From contig JAUWMY010000019.1 in NCBI GenBank assembly GCA_030612945.1, forward strand, positions 1-14,187: DNA of 14,187 nt, read 5' to 3'. A model generated the notes under the pieces. That model searched no databases. It saw only the letters and a list, made by a program, of their open reading frames with translations, and was not told the origin of the DNA. The position numbers and the translations under genes were made by a program. This DNA comes from Desulfobacteraceae bacterium (GTDB lineage Bacteria; Desulfobacterota; DSM-4660; Desulfatiglandales; Desulfatiglandaceae). Positions 1-8,112 of this stretch are shown piece by piece. Each line of letters begins with the position of its first letter. Positions within the stretch are counted from its first letter, which is position 1.

Positions 1-1
1 C

Positions 2-1159
2 ACACACGCAATGGTTCATGCCGATGGGATGAAGACATTGAACGAAACAATTCTTCGTGGGCTAAACCAGATGATCCGGGATATTACACTTTGGGCAGGC
101 ATCAGCGAACAGGAGATTGTCGACATGGCTTGTGTTGGAAATACCTGCATGCATCATCTCCTTCTCGGTATCAATCCGGAACAGCTCGGCAGGTCTCCTT
201 TTGTGCCGGCTCTTCATTATTCGCTCGACGTTAAAGCCCGTGATCTGGGACTCAAAATTTCGGCCGGGGCCTATGTCCACTTGCTTCCAATCATAGCTGG
301 TTTTGTGGGGGCCGACACCGTGGGCGTGCTGATCGCGGAAGAACCTCAAAATCTTGAAGAGACTGTGCTCATTATTGATGTCGGCACGAATGGTGAGCTT
401 GTTCTGGGTAATCGTGAAAGGCTTATTTGTTCCTCATGTGCCACAGGACCTGCCTTTGAAGGGGCTACAATCAAACATGGAATGCGAGCTGCTCCTGGCG
501 CAATCGAGGTAGTAAGAATAGATCCTGTTACCAGAGAGGTGAGATTTAAGGTTATCGGTAAAACAGGCTGGAATACAGAGCAGAAAGGGATCGAAGCCAA
601 AGGTATTTGCGGCTCCGGGATCATTGATGCTGTGTCTGAGATGTTTTCAGCAGGGGTTTTGGAAAAAAGCGGCAGGCTTGTTAGTGGTTTGGATACTCCC
701 CGTTTGCGCCTCACAGATGATGGACCTGCTTTTGTTATCGCCTGGGCACATGAGACATCCTCTCATCAGGATATTATAATATGCCAGGGTGATGTAAGAG
801 CAGTTCAACTGGCCAAGGGCGCCATATACGCCGCAGCCAAGCTTATGATGCAACGGTTGAAAATAACAAAGTTGGATAAAGTCATTCTGGCAGGTGCCTT
901 TGGCAGTTTTATTGACAAGCGATCAGCCGCGACTATAGGCATGTTCCCCGACTGTGCCCTGAAAAACATCCAGGCCGTGGGTAACGCGGCAGGAGATGGT
1001 GCCCGAATGGCCCTTCTCAACATTGACAAACGTAAAGAGGCAAACCTCGTGGCCAGAGAGGTGGAGTATTTGGAATTGACCACGAGCCCGGACTTCCAGA
1101 ATGAATTTGTTTATGCCATGCATTTTCCCCATATGAATGACACCTTGAGTTACGCCTGA
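2..1159 (+). CDS. RACo-like corrinoid activation ATPase (C-terminal part, 5' end outside window)
   Basis: The reading frame is open to the left edge, so the gene begins upstream; the first ATG, at 11, is probably internal. The visible part matches the ASKHA-type ATPase region (DUF4445) of RACo/AcsV-like reductive activators of corrinoid proteins. Motifs in order: VGNTCMHHLLLG (about 137-172), the phosphate loop DVGTNGEL (377-400), a GICGSGIIDA stretch (about 602-631), a QGDVRAVQLAKGAI segment (about 785-826) and LAGAFGSFID (about 887-916). In this family an N-terminal 2Fe-2S ferredoxin domain passes electrons to the corrinoid protein, and ATP hydrolysis drives reduction of inactive Co(II) to Co(I). 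That domain would lie off the window and cannot be checked. The role is cytoplasmic and normally serves methyltransferase or Wood-Ljungdahl corrinoid proteins, whose genes may lie to the left. The family call is firm; the specific partner is unknown. Confidence 0.87.
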   Translation, partial: THAMVHADGMKTLNETILRGLNQMIRDITLWAGISEQEIVDMACVGNTCMHHLLLGINPEQLGRSPFVPALHYSLDVKARDLGLKISAGAYVHLLPIIAGFVGADTVGVLIAEEPQNLEETVLIIDVGTNGELVLGNRERLICSSCATGPAFEGATIKHGMRAAPGAIEVVRIDPVTREVRFKVIGKTGWNTEQKGIEAKGICGSGIIDAVSEMFSAGVLEKSGRLVSGLDTPRLRLTDDGPAFVIAWAHETSSHQDIIICQGDVRAVQLAKGAIYAAAKLMMQRLKITKLDKVILAGAFGSFIDKRSAATIGMFPDCALKNIQAVGNAAGDGARMALLNIDKRKEANLVAREVEYLELTTSPDFQNEFVYAMHFPHMNDTLSYA

Positions 1160-1199
1160 CCTGCCAGGGGACAAAGATGGAAAAGATTAAATTATGAGT

Positions 1200-1252
1200 T
1201 TGACTTACATAGTTTATTCTACTATTTTAGAAGATTACAATTTGTCTGGAGG
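1200..1252 (+). promoter_or_regulatory. sigma70-type promoter and ribosome binding site of ileS-lspA
   Basis: The -35 box TTGACT (1200-1205) is followed by a 17-base spacer and the -10 box TATTTT (1223-1228), giving a transcription start near 1235. A GGAGG ribosome binding site (1248-1252) sits 8 bases before the ileS ATG at 1261. The leader is only about 25 bases, so there is no room for a T-box or other leader control. I saw no clear terminator for the upstream RACo-like gene in 1160-1199, so read-through from it is possible. Confidence 0.6.
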
Positions 1253-1260
1253 CACATTTC

Positions 1261-4056
1261 ATGGATTACAAACAAACTCTCAACCTTCCCAAAACAACAT
1301 TCCCTATGAAGGCCAATCTGGTCAAAAAGGAACCGGAAATCCTTGAGAGCTGGGAAAAGCTGAATCTATATCAACTCATCCGTCAATCCTCAAAAAGCCG
1401 TAAACGCTATATGTTTCATGACGGCCCTCCGTATGCCAATGGGCATATCCACATGGGAACAGCCTTTAACAAAATATTAAAAGACATCATAATTAAATCA
1501 AAACAAATGGCAGGCTTTGACACACCCTATGTGCCGGGATGGGATTGCCACGGTCTTCCCATTGAACATATGGTGGACACGGAACTGGGCAACAGGAAGC
1601 GGGAGATGTCCCAGGTGGAAATACGGCGATATTGCCGTGAGTACGCCAAAAAATACATCGATATACAGCGTAATGAATTCAAGCGGCTGGGTGTCTTTGG
1701 GGAGTGGGAAAACCCTTATCTCACAATGAATTTTCCTTACGAGGCAACGATCGTCAGGGAGTTTGGTAAATTTGCCTTGAGTGGTAGTCTTGTGAGGAGC
1801 AAAAAGCCCATCTATTGGTGCATTTCGTGCAAAACAGCGCTTGCAGAGGCAGAGGTTGAATACGAAGAACATACATCACCTTCTATCTTTGTAAAGTTCC
1901 CCATGATCTCTGATCTGAGCAAATTGTATCCGGTATTGGCCGGAAAAGAGGTTTCCATCGTGATCTGGACCACGACTCCATGGACCCTGCCTGCCAATTT
2001 GGCCATTGCCCTGCATCCTGACTTTGAATATGTGGCAGTAGAGACCGGAAATAACCAGGTTATGATTCTGGCCAAGGGGCTTTTGGATGTGTGCATGGAT
2101 ACCTTTGGTATCGAATCATACGAGATCATCCAGGAGTTTAAGGCTGCTGACCTTGAAAATCTTGAGGCAAGACATCCCTTGTATGACAGGCCGTCAGTGA
2201 TAGTTATAGCGCCATATGTGACGCTTGAGGCCGGCACGGGCTGCGTCCATACGGCCCCCGGCCATGGCCGGGAGGACTATGAAACCGGTCTGGAATATGG
2301 CCTGGATGTCTATTCGCCCGTGGACGACTCTGGTCGATTTACACCGGATGTGAAATATTTCGCTGGCATTGAAGTATTTGAAGCGAATCGGCCTATCAAC
2401 GATAAGCTCAAGGAGTTGGGTGCGCTTCTCAAGGAAGAGAATATAACTCACGAATACCCGCACTGCTGGCGCTGTAAGAAACCCGTTATCTTCCGCTCCA
2501 CTGAACAGTGGTTCATCTCCATGGAAAAAAACGGCCTCAGGCAAAAGGCTCTTGATGCTATTAACAAAGTCACCTGGATACCCTCATGGGGCCAGGAGCG
2601 CATCTCTAACATGATTGCCAACCGTCCTGACTGGTGCATTTCCCGCCAGAGATCATGGGGTGTCCCTATCATTATGTTTTTTTGCAAGGAATGTAATCAC
2701 CTGGTCATATCCCAGGAAATTATTGATCACGTGGCCAGTATGGTTGAAAAATCCGGCGCAGATGTCTGGTTTAGTGAATCAGAAGAAAATCTACTACCTT
2801 CGGGCACTCGTTGTCCTGAATGCGGAGCGGATAGATTCAGAAAAGAGACGGATATCCTTGATGTATGGTTTGATTCCGGTGTGAGTTACGCGGCTGTAAT
2901 GGAGAAAAGAGATTACCTTGACAGCCCTTCAGATCTTTACCTTGAGGGTAGTGACCAACACCGCGGATGGTTTCACAGTTCCCTTCTATGTTCCTCTGGT
3001 ACACGCGGTGAAGCACCGTACAAAAGCGTCTTAACGCACGGCTTTGTTGTTGACGGGTCGGGCAGGGCAATGCATAAATCAGCGGGGAATGTTATCCCCC
3101 CGGAAAAAATCATTAAAGAACATGGCGCGGAAATCCTCAGGCTGTGGGTGGCGGGAGAAGACTACCGGGACAATATCCGGCTCTCCAAAGAGATCTTAAA
3201 GCGCCTGACAGAGGCCTATCGCCGCATTCGGAACACATGCCGCTACCTCTTGGGCAATTTGAATGATTTTGATCCTGAAACTGATTCGATTAAATATCAA
3301 CAGATGGAGGAGCTTGACCGCTGGGTGCTTAACCGGCTTCAGGAATTGAATGAACGAGTCCTCAAGGCATACGAGGATTTCGAATTTCACCTTGTTTATC
3401 ACAGCCTTCACAACTTCTGTGTCTTAGATCTCTCGGCCTTTTATCTTGATATTATAAAAGATCGCCTTTACACATCACCCGGTCAATCGCTCGCGAGGAG
3501 GTCAGCACAGACCGCCATGAATGAAATCCTGGAGTCACTGGTAAGGCTGATGGCCCCTGTTCTTTCCTTTACCTCTGATGAAATCTGGCAGCACATGAAA
3601 GGAAAGGAACGCTCCCCCAGTATACATACTGAGCTCTTTGTCCCTGTTAACACCACATATAAGGACCCGGAACTTGCAGGCCGCTGGGAAGACATAATAG
3701 CGCTTCGGAAAGAGGTCACAAAGGCACTGGAACTTGCGAGAAAGGAAAAGAAAATCGGGCACCCCCTGGATGCATCCATAACGGTCGGCCTGTCGCCTGA
3801 TCTCATGGAAAAAATAGCGCCCTATCGGGAGCAGCTCAGAACTATCTTTATTGTTTCCTCGGTGGATATAAAGGACATGGATCAGCTTGAGAAAAGCCTT
3901 GAAAGCGAAACATTACCGGGTCTCAGAGTAAAGGTATCACCTTCAACTGATCCTAAGTGCGAGCGCTGCTGGGTTCATGATCCCACTGTGGGAAATGACA
4001 CCAGCCGTCCCACCATCTGCAAAAGATGTATTCAGGCCTTGGCCGAAATGGGGTAA
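1261..4056 (+). CDS. ileS: Isoleucyl-tRNA synthetase
   Basis: This is a 931-residue class I aminoacyl-tRNA synthetase that charges tRNA-Ile with isoleucine in the cytoplasm; the length is normal for bacterial IleS. The HIGH-type motif is HIHMG (residues 62-66), preceded by DGPPYANG. The editing (CP1) domain fills about residues 190-400, with WTTTPWTLPANLA visible near its start and GTGCVHTAPGHGREDY inside it. The KMSKS-type loop reads AMHKS (603-607) followed by AGNVIPP, so the usual first Lys and first Ser are replaced. A C-terminal zinc finger of the CxxC...CxxC type is present (Cys900, Cys903, Cys920, Cys923). The ATG start is fixed by the GGAGG 8 bases upstream and by the family N-terminus (DYKQTLNLPKTTFPMKANL). 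It lies four bases upstream of lspA, a frequent bacterial pairing. Confidence 0.97.
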   Translation: MDYKQTLNLPKTTFPMKANLVKKEPEILESWEKLNLYQLIRQSSKSRKRYMFHDGPPYANGHIHMGTAFNKILKDIIIKSKQMAGFDTPYVPGWDCHGLPIEHMVDTELGNRKREMSQVEIRRYCREYAKKYIDIQRNEFKRLGVFGEWENPYLTMNFPYEATIVREFGKFALSGSLVRSKKPIYWCISCKTALAEAEVEYEEHTSPSIFVKFPMISDLSKLYPVLAGKEVSIVIWTTTPWTLPANLAIALHPDFEYVAVETGNNQVMILAKGLLDVCMDTFGIESYEIIQEFKAADLENLEARHPLYDRPSVIVIAPYVTLEAGTGCVHTAPGHGREDYETGLEYGLDVYSPVDDSGRFTPDVKYFAGIEVFEANRPINDKLKELGALLKEENITHEYPHCWRCKKPVIFRSTEQWFISMEKNGLRQKALDAINKVTWIPSWGQERISNMIANRPDWCISRQRSWGVPIIMFFCKECNHLVISQEIIDHVASMVEKSGADVWFSESEENLLPSGTRCPECGADRFRKETDILDVWFDSGVSYAAVMEKRDYLDSPSDLYLEGSDQHRGWFHSSLLCSSGTRGEAPYKSVLTHGFVVDGSGRAMHKSAGNVIPPEKIIKEHGAEILRLWVAGEDYRDNIRLSKEILKRLTEAYRRIRNTCRYLLGNLNDFDPETDSIKYQQMEELDRWVLNRLQELNERVLKAYEDFEFHLVYHSLHNFCVLDLSAFYLDIIKDRLYTSPGQSLARRSAQTAMNEILESLVRLMAPVLSFTSDEIWQHMKGKERSPSIHTELFVPVNTTYKDPELAGRWEDIIALRKEVTKALELARKEKKIGHPLDASITVGLSPDLMEKIAPYREQLRTIFIVSSVDIKDMDQLEKSLESETLPGLRVKVSPSTDPKCERCWVHDPTVGNDTSRPTICKRCIQALAEMG

Positions 4057-4060
4057 GGGA

Positions 4061-4555
4061 TTGAAGAAACGTTATCATCTGATGGCCTGGCCAGCGGTGG
4101 CCGTGATTGTCCTGGATCAGTTGTCAAAATGGGCCGTTTTGCGCAGTTTGAGGATACACGAATGCGTGCCAGTGCTCACGGGCTTTTTTGATCTGGTCCA
4201 TGTGCGAAACAGGGGCATGGCTTTCGGCCTTATGAACCGGCCGGGCATTGATTTTACCTTCTATTTCCTTGTAGCCGCCAGCCTGGGGGCGGTTGTGTTA
4301 TTACTGCTCTGGTTTTTAAAGCTTAAAGATGGCGACAGCCGACTAACTTTAGGGCTTTCTTTAATTCTGGGCGGGGCCGTGGGCAACCTTATTGACCGGC
4401 TCAGATTTCGCGAAGTGATCGATTTTCTTGACTTCTACCTGGGTCAGTATCACTGGCCTGTATTTAATCTGGCTGATTCAGCCATTACAGTTGGCACATT
4501 TCTGGTGGCCTTAAGTCTTATTTTTAAGCGCAAAGAAGTGCCTAAAATGAGCTAA
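4061..4555 (+). CDS. lspA: Lipoprotein signal peptidase (signal peptidase II)
   Basis: LspA is an inner-membrane aspartyl protease that removes the signal peptide from diacylglyceryl-modified prolipoproteins. From the chosen TTG at 4061 the product is 164 residues, the usual family length, and begins with the typical KKRYHL basic start before the first membrane segment. About four membrane segments can be seen. Family motifs: DQLSKW in the first segment, NRGMAFG (Asn50), GGAVGNLIDR with catalytic Asp112, and FNLADSAI with catalytic Asp139. The start is uncertain. The frame is open back to 3977 inside ileS, but that extension is zinc-finger sequence read out of frame. ATG at 4082 would give 157 residues but has no good ribosome binding site. 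A GGGG and TAAGG stretch precedes the TTG. Translation is probably coupled to ileS. The 3' end overlaps a convergent gene by 4 bases. Confidence 0.94.
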   Translation: MKKRYHLMAWPAVAVIVLDQLSKWAVLRSLRIHECVPVLTGFFDLVHVRNRGMAFGLMNRPGIDFTFYFLVAASLGAVVLLLLWFLKLKDGDSRLTLGLSLILGGAVGNLIDRLRFREVIDFLDFYLGQYHWPVFNLADSAITVGTFLVALSLIFKRKEVPKMS

Positions 4556-4953
4556 ATCAACCATCCCTTTATCTCCTGCGCTGAAAAATCCTTCTTGTCA
4601 TAAAAAAACAAAAACAGTTCTCGAAATTTCCTTATCAGGTTTCCATCTTCTATTGCCTCCACAAGAGATAATTTCTCCTTTGGGTCATAAAACCCCTTTA
4701 GTTTTAAAAACAACTCCCGGACAAAAACAACCTGATCCTCGTTAAGGCGTTCCCTCTGGGAAATTACTTGAAGCAGAGAAAAAAGGGGTTTGAGATATGG
4801 CGGCATTATCTTGTAGTTGTAATAAAAGGCGTCCCTTTCAGACCGGTATTTCCGTGGCGCGAATTTTTCGATGATATCAATCATTTCATCGATTTCATCT
4901 TTTCTATGGTGTCTTCTTTCCTTTTTTCTATTGGAAAAAATGTCCCATTTCAC
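4552..4953 (-). CDS. Small uncharacterised protein downstream of valS
   Basis: This 133-residue product is not recognised. It starts with GTG at 4953, preceded by GAAGGAG 10 bases away, and begins 19 bases after the valS stop, so it is probably co-transcribed and translated with valS. The N-terminus is short and basic (NRKKERRHHRK). The rest is predicted helical, rich in Lys, Glu, Phe and Tyr, with a YYNYKIMPPYLKPLF patch near residues 44-58. There are no cysteines, no signal peptide and no membrane segment. The reading frame is intact and the ribosome binding site is good, which supports a real gene. Its stop (TAG, reading 4554 to 4552) overlaps the lspA stop codon on the other strand, so the two genes converge with no intergenic terminator. 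A link to translation is suggested only by position. Confidence 0.7.
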   Translation of the reverse strand: MKWDIFSNRKKERRHHRKDEIDEMIDIIEKFAPRKYRSERDAFYYNYKIMPPYLKPLFSLLQVISQRERLNEDQVVFVRELFLKLKGFYDPKEKLSLVEAIEDGNLIRKFRELFLFFYDKKDFSAQEIKGWLI

Positions 4954-4972
4954 AGGGCTTCTACTCCTTCAA

Positions 4973-7627
4973 TTAGTGATTTTGTAACTTTTCAAAAAAC
5001 CGAAGATTCTGATTCAGCTTCTCCAGCTTGAGGGTCATGGTTTCCACCTTCTCTTTTACTTCCTCAACGATTTCAGCCGGGGCCTTTTCTAAGAAACCTT
5101 TATTGGAAAGCTTCCTGTTTGAAACCTTAATTTCTTTTTCAATCTTTTCTATCTGTTTTCCCAGCCTTTTCCTTTCTTCCCGAAAGTCCAGGATGCCTTT
5201 GAGTAGCACGTGAATCTGGTTTCGGCCAAAAACAGCAGTTGCAGATGCCTCCGGTTTTGGAATCCCGGAAGCAATGGTAGCATCTTCCACCTTGGCAAGG
5301 GTCTTGATATGCCCCAAATTGCTACTTAAAAAATTCGCTTCTTCTTTTTCAGCCGCATCAATAAGAATATTGACTTTCTTGGAAGGAGATATATCCATCT
5401 CGCCGCGGATATTGCGGATTCCGGTAATAACGCCCATCAGTAGGTTCATCTCTTTCAGGGCATTTTCGTCCTTGATATAATCAGAGGCCTCAGGGAACCT
5501 GGCAATCATAATACTCCCTTCTGTCCCAGGTAGCTTTTCCCAAATTTCTTCTGTCACAAAAGGCATAAATGGGTGCAAAAGTTTTACTGCTCCCATGAGC
5601 ACCTCTTGAGCGACGGCCCTCGTGGATTCCTTTATGTCCCTGTCTTTTCCATAAAGCCCCTGTTTGGCCATCTCAAGATACCAGTCACAGAACTCGTGCC
5701 AGATGAAATGATAGCAGAGGTTTGCGGCGTCATTAAAATGAAAGTCTTCGATAGCCTGCGTGATCTCTTCTGCGACCTGGCCGAGCCTTGTCAAAATCCA
5801 GCGGTCAGGGAGGGAATGGACTCTATCTTTCTCCGCCACGTTTCCTTCAGTATCCAGATTCATCAAGACGAGCCGTGTAGCATTCCATATCTTATTTACA
5901 AAATGCCGGTACCCAAGGATCCTTTCTTCAGAGAGCTTGATATCTCTCCCCTGTGCAGCGAGGGCTGCCAGGGTAAAACGAAAGGCATCTGTTCCGAACT
6001 CATCCATTATCTCGAGAGGATCAATAACGTTGCCCTTGGATTTGCTCATCTTTTTACCTTCTGCATCTCTCACAAGGGCATGTATATACACGTCTTTAAA
6101 TGGGATATCTCCCATGAAATGGAGCCCCATCATCATCATCCTGGCTACCCAAAAAAAGAGGATATCAAAGCCGGTGACAAGGACCGAGGTCGGATAAAAA
6201 GTATTGAGTTCATCGGTTTGGTCAGGCCAACCGAGTGTAGAAAAAGGCCATAGTGCCGAACTGAACCATGTATCAAGGACATCTGTTTCCTGCACAAGGT
6301 TTTTGCCCTTACATGCCTGGCAGTTTAGCGGCATCTCCCTGGCCACATGCACTTCCCCACATTCTTCACAATACCAGGCCGGGATACGGTGGCCCCACCA
6401 GATCTGTCTAGACACGCACCAGTCCTTGATATTATTCATCCACTCAAAATAGACCGTTTCCCAGTTGGCGGGGTATATCCTTGTTTTTCCATCTCTGACC
6501 GCCCTGCTGGCATCTTTAGCAAGTGGCCCCACCTTCACAAACCACTGTTTTGAAAGAAGTGGTTCGATCATAGTCTTGCACCGGTAACAGTGCCCGATTG
6601 CATTTTGGTAAGGCTCTACCTTTTCCAGCAACCCCTCATGCTTGAGGTCTTCAAGGATCTTTTCGCGGCATTTAAACCTGTCCATGCCCTGGTAGGGCCC
6701 TGCAAGGTCGTTCATCATTCCGTTTTCATCAATGACCTTTATTCTTTCCAGTTGGTGGATATTACCGATCTCAAAGTCATTGGGGTCATGGGCAGGCGTG
6801 ATTTTTAAGGCACCTGTGCCGAATTCCTTATCCACATATTTGTCAAAAATGACGGGAATCGGCTTATTCAGTATTGGCAACAGCACACGTAATCCGGATA
6901 AATTCTTGTAACGCTCGTCTTCCGGGTTCACTGCCACGGCAGTATCACCTAATAGGGTTTCAGGACGCGTCGTGGCAACCACCAAATGGCCCTTTTGCTT
7001 TTCAAAGGTATAGCGAATATGATATAGAAAGCTGTCAGTTTCCCTGTGCTCTACTTCAATGTCGGCCAAAGCCGTATGGCATCGAGGGCACCAGTTAATA
7101 ATGTAATCTCCCCTGTAAACAAGCCCTTCTTCATAAAGATGAACAAAAACCTCCCTGACCGCCCTGGACAGCCCCTCATCCATGGTAAAACGTTCCCTGC
7201 TCCAATCGCACGAACACCCCAGCCTTTTCAACTGGTTTATTATCAACCCGCCATACTTCCTCCGCCACTCCCAGACCAGGTCAATAAAATTTTCCCGTCC
7301 CACAGTATGGCGATCAGTCCCCTTGGAGGCAAGGTCTTTTTCTAATACATTCTGGGTGGCAATCCCTGCATGGTCAGTCCCCGGTTGCCACAGGACATTG
7401 TAGCCTTTCATTTTCTTAAACCGGCAAAGGATATCCTGGAGAGTGTTATTCAAGGCATGACCCATGTGTAAAGTCCCGGTCACGTTGGGCGGTGGAATAA
7501 CTATACAGAATGGCTCTTTGTCAGAGAGAGAATCTGCCCTGAACAGTCTATTATCCTCCCAGTATTTATACCATTTCCGTTCAACATCTTTAGGTTCATA
7601 ACCTTTGGCTATGTTCTCTATTCCCAT
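4973..7627 (-). CDS. valS: Valyl-tRNA synthetase
   Basis: This 884-residue class I synthetase charges tRNA-Val; the length is normal for the shorter bacterial ValS form. The HIGH-type motif is HMGH (residues 54-57), within PPPNVTGTLHMGHALN. The editing domain has the expected ATTRPETLLGDTAVAVNP and FGTGALKITPAHDPNDFEIG stretches. Two cysteine clusters (CYRCK, and CEECG with CQACKGK) look like zinc sites. The KMSKS motif is canonical (526-530), followed by KGNVIDPLE. The C-terminal about 65 residues form the family coiled coil (FREERKRLGKQIEKIEKEI onward). The ATG start is supported by AAGGAGT (7636-7642) 8 bases upstream and by the usual ValS N-terminus. It is followed closely by the small gene at 4953-4552. 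Its upstream leader contains an unusual repeat and hairpin region, described separately. Confidence 0.97.
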   Translation of the reverse strand: MGIENIAKGYEPKDVERKWYKYWEDNRLFRADSLSDKEPFCIVIPPPNVTGTLHMGHALNNTLQDILCRFKKMKGYNVLWQPGTDHAGIATQNVLEKDLASKGTDRHTVGRENFIDLVWEWRRKYGGLIINQLKRLGCSCDWSRERFTMDEGLSRAVREVFVHLYEEGLVYRGDYIINWCPRCHTALADIEVEHRETDSFLYHIRYTFEKQKGHLVVATTRPETLLGDTAVAVNPEDERYKNLSGLRVLLPILNKPIPVIFDKYVDKEFGTGALKITPAHDPNDFEIGNIHQLERIKVIDENGMMNDLAGPYQGMDRFKCREKILEDLKHEGLLEKVEPYQNAIGHCYRCKTMIEPLLSKQWFVKVGPLAKDASRAVRDGKTRIYPANWETVYFEWMNNIKDWCVSRQIWWGHRIPAWYCEECGEVHVAREMPLNCQACKGKNLVQETDVLDTWFSSALWPFSTLGWPDQTDELNTFYPTSVLVTGFDILFFWVARMMMMGLHFMGDIPFKDVYIHALVRDAEGKKMSKSKGNVIDPLEIMDEFGTDAFRFTLAALAAQGRDIKLSEERILGYRHFVNKIWNATRLVLMNLDTEGNVAEKDRVHSLPDRWILTRLGQVAEEITQAIEDFHFNDAANLCYHFIWHEFCDWYLEMAKQGLYGKDRDIKESTRAVAQEVLMGAVKLLHPFMPFVTEEIWEKLPGTEGSIMIARFPEASDYIKDENALKEMNLLMGVITGIRNIRGEMDISPSKKVNILIDAAEKEEANFLSSNLGHIKTLAKVEDATIASGIPKPEASATAVFGRNQIHVLLKGILDFREERKRLGKQIEKIEKEIKVSNRKLSNKGFLEKAPAEIVEEVKEKVETMTLKLEKLNQNLRFFEKLQNH

Positions 7628-7650
7628 CTATATCCACTCCTTAAAACAAA

Positions 7651-7771
7651 TGTAACTACTGAGGTTCAAAGTTCCATGGTTCACGGTTCAAGGTTAACTG
7701 ATGAAAACTGCACGGTTTTGAGATATCGAGGGGTGGCACATTGCTCTTAACTGCTGCCGTTCATAGGTTCA
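7651..7771. repeat. Cluster of degenerate GTTCA-type repeats in the valS leader
   Basis: Short degenerate copies of an RGGTTCA-like unit are clustered here: GAGGTTCAAAGTTC (7661-7674), GGTTCACGGTTCAAGG (7678-7693) and CCGTTCATAGGTTCA (7757-7771). The last one matches CCGTTCACGGGTTCA at 9521-9535 in 13 of 15 positions. The segment starts at TGTAA (7651), next to the valS ribosome binding site, and the matching TTACA lies at 7955-7959. The repeats have no coding sense. I recall similar motifs from intergenic regions of Desulfobacterota, which a database search should confirm. Confidence 0.55.
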
Positions 7772-7959
7772 TCAACTATGTCAAGCAATATGAAAAATGC
7801 GACCCCGCCGCTCGAAGATGCCGCTTGCGAAGCGGTGAGGCTAAATCCCGCTTTCAGCGGGAAACCCTCGTATGTGACTCCGCAACGCTGGAGTCTCTTT
7901 TTCGATCAAACTGGCCGCTTCGGCGGTCAGAGGCGGCGCTGAACCTGTGAACGCTTACA
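7757..7959. repeat. Hairpin-rich repeat element bounded by inverted CGTTCA-AGGTTCA ends
   Basis: CGTTCATAGGTTCA (7758-7771) is repeated inverted at 7940-7953 with 13 of 14 bases matching. Between them lie four compact hairpins: 7821-7835 (CCGCTT/AAGCGG), 7846-7862 (TCCCGCT/AGCGGGA), 7876-7895 (GACTCC/GGAGTC) and 7911-7930 (an 8-bp stem with one G-T pair and a TTCG loop). The third is followed on the + strand by TCTTTTT (7896-7902), as in a rho-independent terminator. The right end (7939-7959) is a 21-base perfect copy of 9725-9745, the right end of the element upstream of the tRNA. No clean flanking duplication was found. It could be a miniature mobile element, a structured small RNA, or both. 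A 69-codon frame crosses it, but I do not believe it is coding. Confidence 0.55.
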
Positions 7960-7992
7960 TAAATCCATCAAACTATCCTGCCAGCAATTCTA

Positions 7993-7998
7993 ATTATA
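7993..7998 (-). promoter_or_regulatory. Candidate -10 box for valS
   Basis: Read on the minus strand this is a perfect TATAAT. The -35 region at the right distance is weak, with only CGCTGT or GCTGTT about 16-17 bases upstream. If used, transcription would start near 7986, just after the terminator of the upstream acidic gene, and the valS mRNA would carry a leader of about 360 bases containing the repeats and hairpins. I saw no better promoter between the element and the valS start, but this assignment is tentative. Confidence 0.3.
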
Positions 7999-8021
7999 AC
8001 CTTTAAACCTTGCTAACAGCG

Positions 8022-8061
8022 ACTAAAAGTAAAAAGGGGGTTGCATTGTTGACAACCCCCT
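8022..8061 (-). terminator. Rho-independent terminator of the acidic-protein gene
   Basis: On the minus strand the stem AGGGGGTTG/CAACCCCCT (9 bp, outer arms at 8053-8061 and 8035-8043) has a 9-base loop and is followed by TTTTTACTTTT. It lies about 50 bases after the stop of the gene ending at 8113 and separates that gene from valS. On the + strand the stem is followed by TAATTC, so it should work in one direction. Confidence 0.85.
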
Positions 8062-8112
8062 AATTCAATTCTGCTTTTCCGAAATTCCTAACAGTGCTAT
8101 CGGGCCCACTCT

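Noticed and set aside
1160..1260. T-box or other tRNA-sensing leader before ileS
   Set aside because: The predicted leader is only about 25 bases and there is no specifier hairpin or antiterminator sequence.
3977..4060. An upstream ATG start for lspA, giving 192 residues
   Set aside because: The extension lies in the ileS zinc-finger region read out of frame and makes the protein too long for the family.
5573..6253. A 226-codon frame antisense to valS
   Set aside because: valS is unambiguous across this stretch; the antisense translation shows no domain and has no start signals.
7741..7950. A 69-codon reading frame across the hairpin region in the valS leader
   Set aside because: It runs through four inverted repeats, has no ribosome binding site and its translation has no protein-like pattern.
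7628..8034. T-box riboswitch in the long valS leader
   Set aside because: I could not find the conserved T-box antiterminator sequence or a terminator just before valS on the minus strand; the hairpins fit a repeat element better.
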